13,135 nt of DNA from Deltaproteobacteria bacterium. Its GTDB lineage: Bacteria; Myxococcota; UBA796; SXON01. Each line of letters starts with the position of its first letter. Position 1 is the first letter of the stretch. The translations under genes and the position numbers were made by a program. Positions 6,913 to 13,135 of the stretch are shown here, one piece after another. The notes under the pieces were generated by a model that was given only the letters and a program-made list of their open reading frames with translations, was not told where the DNA came from and searched no databases. The stretch is from contig CANKNP010000123.1 of the NCBI GenBank assembly GCA_947483545.1, forward strand, positions 1 through 13,135, written 5' to 3'.

Positions 6913-7778
6913 GGCCGGCCGGCCCGGCTCCGGATGACCCGGCCGAGCCGGCGCGAACCCTCGCGCACCCGGGTCGAGAACGGCGCAAGATCCGCCTTCA
7001 TGCCGTCCAGTTGTCCCTGGATCGCGGCCTGGACGGCGGCGTCGAGGTCCTCGGCGGATCCGGTCGGGGCGATCGCGGGACCGAACCGATACCGAAGCGT
7101 CACGGGCAGCGGGAGATGCGGCATCGGGCCGACGCCCAGCCCCCAGGGAACGGACAGATGAACAGGCCAAATCTCCGAGCGGAATTGCTTGGGCATCCCC
7201 AATGCACGTGCGAACGACGCGCCCGAGGAGACAACATACAAGCTGTGCTGGGCGCCCACGTGAGAGACGGGGACGATGGGAACGCCGGCCTCCAGCGCGA
7301 GGCGCGCGTAGCCCTTTCTACCGGCAAAGTTCACCCTGAACTGGTCGGACGTGGGCCGCCAGGTGTCCTTGTCGCCCCCGGGGCAGACGAAAAGGTCCCG
7401 CCCCAAGTCGGTGAGCACCTGCCGCCCGCGCTCCCGACCCGCCCGAAGGACCCCAAGCTCGCCGAAAAACTTTGCGACCGGCGCCAGCGAAAAAACCATG
7501 TCATGCGCCAGCGCGTGCACGGTACGCTCGGCACCAAAATGCCGGATCCATGCGATCATCAACCCCCAGACATCCGGGATGGTGGTGCCACCGGAATGGT
7601 TGGAGACCAACAATACTGGCGGGGGCGGAAGGTTCTCCCAACCCTCGACGGTGAGCCCAAACCAACCGCGGTCCCCAAACAATCGTCCCACGCGCTCCGC
7701 GACCTCGACGACCCGCTCAGGGCGCACGAGCTCAGGCTGCATTCCCCAGGGCGCATTTACCTTGGCCCAGTCGGTCAT
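6909..7778 (-). CDS. Lysophospholipid/MGAT-type acyltransferase (PlsC-like superfamily)
   Basis: Predicted to transfer an acyl chain to a glycerolipid or related hydroxyl acceptor at the inner face of the membrane. The protein has 289 residues. The start is ATG at 7778 (MTDWAKVNAPWG), overlapping the Nudix-fusion stop by 4 bases (ATGA). The catalytic region is VLLVSNHSGGTTIPD (55-69): the N-H-S-G-G form with a later Asp is typical of MGAT/DGAT2-like acyltransferases, not the strict H-x4-D of PlsC. The second block FVCPGGDKDTWRP (130-142) corresponds to the 'PGGxRE' motif, with Asp in place of Glu. A third block is ALEAGVPIVPVSHVG (161-175). Mildly hydrophobic segments (WGLMIAWI, 71-78) may give monotopic attachment. 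The acceptor cannot be told from sequence. Confidence 0.9.
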   Translation of the reverse strand: MTDWAKVNAPWGMQPELVRPERVVEVAERVGRLFGDRGWFGLTVEGWENLPPPPVLLVSNHSGGTTIPDVWGLMIAWIRHFGAERTVHALAHDMVFSLAPVAKFFGELGVLRAGRERGRQVLTDLGRDLFVCPGGDKDTWRPTSDQFRVNFAGRKGYARLALEAGVPIVPVSHVGAQHSLYVVSSGASFARALGMPKQFRSEIWPVHLSVPWGLGVGPMPHLPLPVTLRYRFGPAIAPTGSAEDLDAAVQAAIQGQLDGMKADLAPFSTRVREGSRRLGRVIRSRAGRP

Positions 7779-8827
7779 CCCGTCTCCCGAAACCGGTGCC
7801 CGGCCCGCCAGCCCAACGCTTCGTCGGGAACCTCCAGCCCAAGCTCCGTGGCGCGGTCGGCGAGCGCCTCCAACAATCGGCCGATGCTCATCCGCAAGCT
7901 TGGATGGGCGAGCACATCGAGGGTGTCCTCCAGGCTGAACCACGCGACAGTCTCGATCCCCTCGGCCTCCGCGGGCTGAAACGCGACGACCGCCTCCGAC
8001 AATTCCAACAGGTACAGGTGAATCGTCTTGAGCCGAGGGGAGCCGTCCGGCGTGGAGAACCCGTAGCGGACCGTGCCAAGGGACCGGCGGACCAACACCT
8101 CGGCTTGTACGCCCATCTCCTCCTGAACCTCACGCACGGCGGTGCGGTCGGGGGTCTCTCCCGCCTCGATCTTGCCCTTGGCGACCTCCCAGGTCGCGCC
8201 GTGGCGCCGAACCACCCGAATGAGCGCAATCCTCGGCCGTGCCCCCGACCAGTCCACCACGAACCCACCCGCGCTGGCCTGCTCCGCGAACCCCTCGCGG
8301 AGGTTCAGGACGTAGCGAACCGGCACCTCCTCCGCAGTGTACTGCCCCGAGCTCGTCGGCACGAACTGAACCCCATCTCGACGGGCGCGGCAGGCATCGA
8401 CGAAGAGCACGGTCGGGTCCTCCCAAAGGCGATGCCCGAAATGCCAGGCCTGGGACTCGCCGCGGGCCAGCGGCAGGGGCGCACCCTGGCGACCCCGGAT
8501 CGCCCCGGTGGCGACGTATTCGCCGACCATCCCCACGCTCGCGGGGTGGTAGAGCAGGTCCGGGCCGACGGCCGAAACCCCACTATTGCCGCCGCTCACC
8601 TGGATGTGACCTGGCAGCACTGCAAACCGGCTGCCCCCGTGGGCGTGGACCGCCTCGACGACGTCCTTCGGGGTCACCGGCCGGTGGATGGCGCGGGTGA
8701 GCGCCCTGGCCACCTCGTCGATCGAGAAGCAGCCCTCCGACTGCTCCGCCAAGCCAGCGGCGCCCGCACCGTGGCGAAGCAGCCATGTGATGGTGCGGGA
8801 GAGGCGGTAGGGATCGATGCCGGACAC
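7775..8827 (-). CDS. Tpt1/KptA-like RNA 2'-phosphotransferase domain fused to a Nudix hydrolase
   Basis: This is a 350-residue two-domain protein starting at GTG (8827). Residues ~8-177 follow the Tpt1/KptA layout. LSRTITWLLRHG (9-20) gives the Arg18-His19 pair, GCFSIDEVARAL is the winged-helix part, RFAV gives Arg67, LLYH (91-94) is the ADP-ribosyltransferase His, R113 begins the block matching 'RxxxHLS', and DGVQFVPTSSGQYTAEEVP (151-169) matches the end of the fold. Some motifs have drifted: GHS is GNS, HGT is HPA, HLS is PLP. Family members use NAD to remove an RNA 2'-phosphate, releasing ADP-ribose cyclic phosphate and nicotinamide. Residues ~187-330 are a Nudix domain with a perfect box at 218-240 (G-x5-E...REVQEEMGV). 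An ADP-ribose-type substrate for the Nudix half is inference. The stop overlaps the acyltransferase start. Confidence 0.88.
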   Translation of the reverse strand: MSGIDPYRLSRTITWLLRHGAGAAGLAEQSEGCFSIDEVARALTRAIHRPVTPKDVVEAVHAHGGSRFAVLPGHIQVSGGNSGVSAVGPDLLYHPASVGMVGEYVATGAIRGRQGAPLPLARGESQAWHFGHRLWEDPTVLFVDACRARRDGVQFVPTSSGQYTAEEVPVRYVLNLREGFAEQASAGGFVVDWSGARPRIALIRVVRRHGATWEVAKGKIEAGETPDRTAVREVQEEMGVQAEVLVRRSLGTVRYGFSTPDGSPRLKTIHLYLLELSEAVVAFQPAEAEGIETVAWFSLEDTLDVLAHPSLRMSIGRLLEALADRATELGLEVPDEALGWRAGHRFRETG

Positions 8828-8860
8828 GAGAGAGCCGTCGTTGTCCAGAAGGTAACCGGA

Positions 8861-10363
8861 TCACCGGGTCAGCTTCTTCCACCAGCCGTCCGGCTCATCG
8901 CCGTAGTACCGCATCAGCAAATTGCGAAAGCGATCCTGCTGCCGCATCTCCTCGAACGCGGGGTCGAGCCGGATGTCCTGCCGGAACTCGATGTTGTGCA
9001 GGGTGTCGAGCTTTCGCATCGATCGCAGCGATTTCTCCAGGTAGGTGTAGGCCTTGTCCTGCTTGCCCCAGGCGGCGTAGATCTTGGCCCGGTGCAGATC
9101 CGCGTAGGAATCCCCCGGGATGATGACCTCAAGCTGCTTCATCAGGTCGATGGCCTCCTCGAACCGCCCCTGGTGCGCCAGGCAGACGGCCAGGTTGTTC
9201 ATCGCGTGGTCGTCGAGCGGCGAGAGCTCCAGCGCGATGCGGTAGTACTTCTCCTCGGTGACGTACTCCTGGCGCCGCTTGAAGGTAAGCGCCAGGTTGT
9301 TCCACCCCGCGGGATCCTCGGGGTACAACACTGTCATGCGGGTGTAGACCTTCTCGGCCTGGGCGTAGTCCATCGCGAGGTACTGGTAGTACGCCAGGAT
9401 GTTCATGCCCTGCGCATCGTCGGGGTCGAGCTTCAAGATCCGGCGCGCGAGCTCAAGCTCGTCCTCAATCTCCTTGGCGTCCTTTCGGGCGTCCTCCGTG
9501 TCGTACCAGTCGTTCAGCCCCCAGCCTTCGGTCACGTGGACGGCCACAGGTTGATCTTCCTTGGCGGCCTCCTCCGGATCCGGCGCTGCATCCACCACAG
9601 TTCCATCATCCGGCTGTGGGGGCGTGACCTCGCTCGAGGGGTCCAGCTCCCCCGCGCCGGCGTCCGCCACCGGCTGGGAGTGCCGCGGCGGGGGGTCGGG
9701 ATTGCCTGACGCGATGTGATCGCCCAGGTTCTTCCCGCCGCCCATCTGGGTCAGCGGGCCGCCGTGCCCGGGCTGCAAGTAGTAGCTGTCGAGGGGATCG
9801 GCCTGCTTTGGCCGGTTCGCCTCGCGTCGCGCCAGTACCCCCTGTTCCTCGCCCGCGTAGTCCCCGCGCAACAGCCGCTGCAGGTACTCCGGCGAAGGCT
9901 CCATCCCCTGACCACCGCCGCCTGCAAACGCGGCGATCAGCATCGCGAGGAGCGCCAATTGCAGGGGAATGACCGAGAACGCCAGCGCGAGCACGGGCAC
10001 GACCATGTCCCCCTGCGCGCCCCGCCAGCGCGGCAGCCAGAAGCGGCGCACGATCCGCCCCTCGACGCGGACACCCCGCTCCACCAGCTCAGACGAGCGA
10101 TCGATGGTGACGACAGCGCGCTGATCTCCCGCTTTCAGGACGTACCCGTTGCCGCCGTCGCGGGCGTAGGAGAGCGGGAATGGCAGCCCCTGCACCTTGC
10201 CATCGCCCTCGACCCAGAGCTGCAACGGACGGTCCGCCAAGCGAACCAACAAGGACAGCCGTGCCACGCCACCGACCGCACGGATCGGCGCCTCGTCGTC
10301 GCGCCAGACAGCGTCTGCGGGTTCCGCCTGGGGATCGGCGGGGTCGGCGTGGGGATCGCTCAC
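8861..10363 (-). CDS. Single-pass membrane protein with periplasmic TPR repeats
   Basis: This is a 500-residue protein starting at GTG (10363; MSDPHADP). Residues ~27-105 form a small beta-rich cytoplasmic domain (RLSLLVRLADRPLQLWVEGDGK...AVVTIDRSSELVERGVRVEG). A basic stretch RRFWLPRWR precedes one strong membrane helix (about 119-146, VVPVLALAFSVIPLQLALLA), so the positive-inside rule puts the rest in the periplasm. A Pro/Asp/Glu-rich linker (185-285) leads to four or five TPR units between about 288 and 455 (MNILAYYQYLAMDYAQAEKVY, WNNLALTFKRRQEYVTEEKYY, MNNLAVCLAHQGRFEEAIDL, HRAKIYAAWGKQDKAYTYLE). PEYLQRLLRGDYAGEEQG right after the helix recalls myxobacterial AgmX/GltJ-type envelope proteins, only weakly. 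A scaffold role is likely. It lies 52 bases after the YejE-like gene and 33 before the KptA-Nudix gene. Confidence 0.88.
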   Translation of the reverse strand: MSDPHADPADPQAEPADAVWRDDEAPIRAVGGVARLSLLVRLADRPLQLWVEGDGKVQGLPFPLSYARDGGNGYVLKAGDQRAVVTIDRSSELVERGVRVEGRIVRRFWLPRWRGAQGDMVVPVLALAFSVIPLQLALLAMLIAAFAGGGGQGMEPSPEYLQRLLRGDYAGEEQGVLARREANRPKQADPLDSYYLQPGHGGPLTQMGGGKNLGDHIASGNPDPPPRHSQPVADAGAGELDPSSEVTPPQPDDGTVVDAAPDPEEAAKEDQPVAVHVTEGWGLNDWYDTEDARKDAKEIEDELELARRILKLDPDDAQGMNILAYYQYLAMDYAQAEKVYTRMTVLYPEDPAGWNNLALTFKRRQEYVTEEKYYRIALELSPLDDHAMNNLAVCLAHQGRFEEAIDLMKQLEVIIPGDSYADLHRAKIYAAWGKQDKAYTYLEKSLRSMRKLDTLHNIEFRQDIRLDPAFEEMRQQDRFRNLLMRYYGDEPDGWWKKLTR

Positions 10364-10415
10364 GTGGAGAGCATAGCCACGGGGGCGCCGATTGGCGCGC
10401 TGGTCTGATCCACGG

Positions 10416-11588
10416 TCACCTCGCCGCGTGCGCGTCCCGGACCGCCTCTCCGGCCAGGTTGACCAGCGCCACCGTGAGGAAAATCGCCAAACCAGGCGCG
10501 AGGATCTGCACCCAGTCGCCGGCGGCCGTGCCGAGCGAGAGCATCTGGCCCCAGCTCGGCGACGACGGGTCGCCCAGCCCGAGAAAGCCCAGCGTGCTCT
10601 CCATCATGATGGCGTTCGCAACCCCAAAGGTGGCAGACACAAACACGGGCCCGATCGCGTTGGGAAGCACCTCCTGCAGCAGGATCACGTGCTGGGGGAA
10701 CCCGGCCGCGCGTGCCGCCGCGACGAAATCCAGCGCTCGGAGCCGGAGCACCTCGGCGCGCACCAACCTCGCCGGCCCCGTCCAGCTCACGGCGGCGATG
10801 ATGCCGATGGCGTGAAATACGCTCCGCTGCTCGATGAACGCCGCCGCTGCGAGCACCAGGAGCAGGGCCGGGACGCACATCACGACCTCGATCACCGCCT
10901 GGGTCAACAGGTCTACCCATCCGCCAAAGTAGCCAGCAACGGTGCCCACCACCGCGCCGATCGTAGCGAACAGCGCCGCTGCGACCAGACCAATCAAGAG
11001 CGAGACCCGGGCGCCGAACAACAGCCGCGTGAAGATGTCGCGGCCCTGGTTGTCGGTCCCCAGCAGGTGAACCACCGACGCGCTCTCCAGGTTCTGGGAG
11101 AGGATCCCGTCCCTCGCGGACCAGGGGACGGGGGGGAAGACCGAGAAGCTGTGCGGCAGCTCTGTCCAGTCCACATAGGTCCGCGAGCTCGGGAAAACCA
11201 CGAGCCCGAGGACCACCAGACCCCAGACCAACGCTGCGGCGCCGACCAGCCGGCTCCCAAGGCGTGGGAACCGACGCGACCCGGCCCACGCGCCGAGGGC
11301 GAGCGGGAGCCCCGGGAGGAGGAGGGTGTTGAAGCAGACATCGACGCTGCCGTAGAAGTTGCGATCGAACAAGCTCTCGAGCCAGGGGCTGGCCCAACCG
11401 GCGTCGTCGCACCACAGCAAAGGCTGGTTGGACGCGATGAGGGGGGCGAACACGGCCAGAGCGCCGAGCATCCAGACGCCCGCGGCGACAAGATCCACGC
11501 TCCGCCACCGGTGAAAACGACGGGCGCACCGGAGGCGCGGAAGAGAGCGTGGTTCACTCAAGGGAGATCCGCGGGTCGGCGCTGGCAT
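10416..11588 (-). CDS. yejE: YejE/DppC-like ABC transporter permease with extra membrane segments
   Basis: Inner-membrane permease of a peptide-type (DppC/OppC/YejE) importer. ATG at 11588 gives 390 residues and overlaps the upstream gene by 35 bases; TTG at 11561 (8-base overlap) is a good alternative. APLIASNQPLL (48-58) after TM1 is the YejE-style N-terminal hallmark, and HLLGTDNQGRDIFTRLLFGARVSLLIGL (174-201) is the family's core entry. The EAA loop that docks on the ATPase is at 288-310 (FVAAARAAGFPQHVILLQEVLPN). The end GEAVRDA (380-386) also matches YejE. Two additional hydrophobic stretches (about 84-100 and 113-132) lie between TM1 and the LGTD motif, where E. coli YejE has a soluble loop. 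No ATPase or binding-protein gene follows, so the partners must lie elsewhere. Confidence 0.9.
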   Translation of the reverse strand: MPAPTRGSPLSEPRSLPRLRCARRFHRWRSVDLVAAGVWMLGALAVFAPLIASNQPLLWCDDAGWASPWLESLFDRNFYGSVDVCFNTLLLPGLPLALGAWAGSRRFPRLGSRLVGAAALVWGLVVLGLVVFPSSRTYVDWTELPHSFSVFPPVPWSARDGILSQNLESASVVHLLGTDNQGRDIFTRLLFGARVSLLIGLVAAALFATIGAVVGTVAGYFGGWVDLLTQAVIEVVMCVPALLLVLAAAAFIEQRSVFHAIGIIAAVSWTGPARLVRAEVLRLRALDFVAAARAAGFPQHVILLQEVLPNAIGPVFVSATFGVANAIMMESTLGFLGLGDPSSPSWGQMLSLGTAAGDWVQILAPGLAIFLTVALVNLAGEAVRDAHAAR

Positions 11589-13002
11589 AGGCGAGATCGG
11601 CAAGGAATACGCCGAGCAGCGTGAGCGCGCTGGAGAACAGGAGCGCGCCCATGACCGCGTTGTAGTCGCGATTGAAGATCGCCTCAAAGAGGTACCGACC
11701 CATGCCCGGCAGGTTGAAGACCGTCTCGATCACCACGCTACCGGCCACCAAGCTCGCGAGGTTGCCCCCGAGCACTGTCAAGATGGGCAGGAGGCCGTTC
11801 CGCGCTGCGTGCGAAATCAAGACGACACCCTCCTCCAGCCCTTTGGCCCGGGCCGTCCGGACGTAGTCGGACTGGATCACGTCGAGCACGCCGACACGGG
11901 CGAACCGCGACAGCGACGCGAGGATCGCCGTCGTGTACGTGGTGACCGGCAAGATCAAGTGCCAGGCGACGTCGCCGAGCCGCTGGAGTGCTGTGTAGTC
12001 CGAGCTCTCCGGCGTGGTGAGCCCGCCGCTTGGGAAGACCCGACCCGCGCCGGTCGAGAGCAGCTGCAGGAGCGTGGTCCCGGTGAAAAACGTCGGGAGC
12101 GAAAACAGCGCGAAGAGCAGCAGGGTCAGCGTGGCATCGGCACGCGAGCCCCGTCGCGCGGCACCATACACCCCGAGCGGGACCGCGAGCAGCCAGGCAA
12201 GGGTGATCGACGTACCGGCCAACAACGCTGAACAGGGCAATCGGCTGAGGATGGAGGTCAGCACGGGCTGCCCGGTGAGGGTAGAGTCGCCGAAGTCGAG
12301 GCGGGCCAGCCTCTTGAGGTAGAACGCAAAGCGGGTCTCGCACATCGATTGGCGGAGCACGCCAGCAGCAGCGTCCCTCGGCGGCGCCCCCGCGAGCACC
12401 TTGCGCCTTCTTTCAGCGTCCAAAACCACGGGGTCCTCCGCAAGCCCCGCTTCGCCGATCCGCGCGCTCGGCGAACCTCGCTCGCGGCTCGGCGGTCTCT
12501 TTGCACCGTTCCTACCGGTGGAATGCGACGGTCCGTCGAAGACGCCGGGCCCACCGCCTTCCACCTGGAACGGTGCGGTTAGGGGCCAGCCCGGCTCCAA
12601 GTCAAGCACTTCCCCGGACTTAGGACGGTGCTGTTTATCCAGCGCCCAGGCCCGCCCCGCGACGCTCACGATCTCCGTCAACGCTGGCAGGATCTCGACC
12701 CCGTAATCGTCGAGTTTCTCCCGCGAGGCGGCTCGCAACGCAGGGTCGTCCCCGTTCGCCTCCGTCAGCCAGCGTCGAACGTCCGTGGTGGTCGTGCGCC
12801 AGCGCAGGTTGACGAGGACGGGGAGGTCGAGGTGGTACTGCCGGCGAAAGTTCGCCCAAGCCACATTTCCGGTCGCTCCCACCGTCTCCGAATCGTCCAG
12901 GGCGGGCGCCCCGACAAGGTTCACCCCGCAGAAAAGCAGCAAGGTGACGAAGAACAGCTTTACCGGGAGTAGGAGCAGGCGACTCAGGATGTAGCGGGTC
13001 AT
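11554..13002 (-). CDS. yejB: YejB/DppB-like ABC transporter permease with a large periplasmic insertion
   Basis: Inner-membrane permease subunit pairing with the overlapping YejE-like gene. It has 482 residues, against about 310-365 for usual DppB/YejB. It starts at ATG 13002, with AGGA nine bases upstream. TM1 is ILSRLLLLPVKLFFVTLLLF (5-24), then FRRQYHLDLPVLV (52-64), the normal motif before the second half. The family motif normally follows soon, but here YLKRLARLDFGDSTLTGQPV begins only at 228. The extra ~155 residues hold a HEAT-like helical piece (DPALRAASREKLDDYGVEIL) and a Pro/Gly/Arg-rich stretch (150-215). The core then resumes: TMs, an EAA loop at 380-405 (YVRTARAKGLEEGVVLISHAARNG), and an end at ADPRISLE, as in YejB (VDPRIDFE). 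The substrate is probably a peptide or peptide-like compound. Confidence 0.9.
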   Translation of the reverse strand: MTRYILSRLLLLPVKLFFVTLLLFCGVNLVGAPALDDSETVGATGNVAWANFRRQYHLDLPVLVNLRWRTTTTDVRRWLTEANGDDPALRAASREKLDDYGVEILPALTEIVSVAGRAWALDKQHRPKSGEVLDLEPGWPLTAPFQVEGGGPGVFDGPSHSTGRNGAKRPPSRERGSPSARIGEAGLAEDPVVLDAERRRKVLAGAPPRDAAAGVLRQSMCETRFAFYLKRLARLDFGDSTLTGQPVLTSILSRLPCSALLAGTSITLAWLLAVPLGVYGAARRGSRADATLTLLLFALFSLPTFFTGTTLLQLLSTGAGRVFPSGGLTTPESSDYTALQRLGDVAWHLILPVTTYTTAILASLSRFARVGVLDVIQSDYVRTARAKGLEEGVVLISHAARNGLLPILTVLGGNLASLVAGSVVIETVFNLPGMGRYLFEAIFNRDYNAVMGALLFSSALTLLGVFLADLAYASADPRISLE

Positions 13003-13011
13003 GGGCTAGTG

Positions 13012-13015
13012 TCCT
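13012..13015 (-). promoter_or_regulatory. Ribosome binding site of the yejB-like gene
   Basis: The plus strand reads tcct, which is AGGA on the minus strand, nine bases before ATG at 13002. It fixes the start of the six-gene minus-strand run. Confidence 0.5.
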
Positions 13016-13057
13016 GACCGTGAAGTTTGTCGCCATTCCCCGCAGGGGCGAGTTCCT

Positions 13058-13109
13058 CCCCTTCTCCCTCCGGGAGAAGGTGGCGCCGTAGTCGGCGCCG
13101 GATGAGGGC
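13058..13109. repeat. REP-like double palindromic repeat
   Basis: A perfect 9-base stem CCTTCTCCC (13060-13068) / GGGAGAAGG (13072-13080) with loop TCC is followed by a 7-base stem GGCGCCG (13082-13088) / CGGCGCC (13093-13099) with loop TAGT. The element then ends GGATGAGGG. This layout (CCTTCTCCC...GGGAGAAGG, a GC-rich stem, GGATGAGGG) closely resembles intergenic REP elements known from several high-GC proteobacteria. It lies upstream of the yejB-like gene. Confidence 0.7.
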
Positions 13110-13135
13110 TCCCCGGCGATATTGAACAGCCCTCA
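13103..13135. repeat. Inverted repeat that appears to open a second, opposite REP unit (cut by window end)
   Basis: TGAGGGCT (13103-13110) is repeated exactly as its reverse complement AGCCCTCA (13128-13135), with a 17-base spacer. The first arm is the tail of the REP-like unit, so the second is probably the tail of an inverted copy lying beyond the window. Confidence 0.5.

Noticed and set aside
7796..9709. A 637-codon plus-strand open frame, the longest in the window
   Set aside because: It lies opposite three minus-strand genes with clear motifs (Nudix box, TPRs, NHSGG), and its own translation shows no motif; it is a GC-driven shadow.
8861..10363. Firm assignment of the TPR protein to the gliding-motility (Glt/Agl) machinery
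   Set aside because: Only the membrane-helix neighbourhood recalls AgmX/GltJ; no diagnostic domain and no motility genes nearby.
10384..10398. Small GCGCC/GGCGC hairpin between the YejE-like and TPR genes
   Set aside because: The stem is only 5 bases with no T-run; such symmetry is expected by chance in this GC-rich DNA.
10360..11529. A 389-codon minus-strand frame and the 10392-11624 plus-strand frame
   Set aside because: Both overlap the YejE-like permease, whose EAA loop and LGTD motif settle the true frame.

Overview
The window is uniformly GC-rich with strong G/C preference at third codon positions. It looks like chromosomal DNA from a Myxococcota (or neighbouring 'deltaproteobacterial') bacterium. 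The reasons are a MYXO-CTERM-like tail (Cys-Gly-Cys, short hydrophobic segment, Arg cluster) on a subtilase, very short lipoprotein-type leaders, a Cys-paired secreted protein of a style common in that phylum, and a membrane-anchored TPR protein with a long acidic/proline linker. The lineage is inferred from features, not from a database match.

Left part (1-5905). Bases 1-436 hold no intact gene. They contain a possible end of a gene entering from the left and, at about 303-436, a decayed IS4-type transposase N-terminus interrupted by TAA. Next is a minus-strand secreted Cys-rich protein (437-1120), divergent from a subtilisin-like S8 protease (1180-2736). The protease carries an inserted beta domain inside its catalytic region. 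The following lipoprotein (2808-3941) has two carboxypeptidase-regulatory-like repeats and a C-terminal domain that resembles the protease insertion. After a 225-base gap come an unrecognised 371-residue protein (4167-5282) and, overlapping it by 4 bases, a type II thymidine kinase (5279-5905).

Right part (5932-13002). Six minus-strand genes run head to tail toward the convergent tdk end. In transcription order they are: a YejB-like ABC permease with a large extra periplasmic region; a YejE-like permease with two extra hydrophobic segments; a one-TM periplasmic TPR protein; a fusion of a Tpt1/KptA-like RNA 2'-phosphotransferase domain to a canonical Nudix hydrolase; an MGAT/PlsC-type acyltransferase; and a trypsin-like protease fused to a C-terminal region with beta-barrel character. 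The last three are joined by 4-base stop/start overlaps, so they are probably translated together. The permease pair has no ATPase or binding protein here.

Right edge (13003-13135). Upstream of the yejB-like gene is a REP-like double palindrome. The window ends just as an inverted copy of its tail begins.

The most novel item is the KptA-Nudix fusion, an NAD-consuming domain joined to a nucleoside-diphosphate hydrolase. Next are the protease/beta-barrel fusion and the domain shared by the subtilase and its neighbouring lipoprotein. No rRNA, tRNA, CRISPR array or intact insertion sequence was found.
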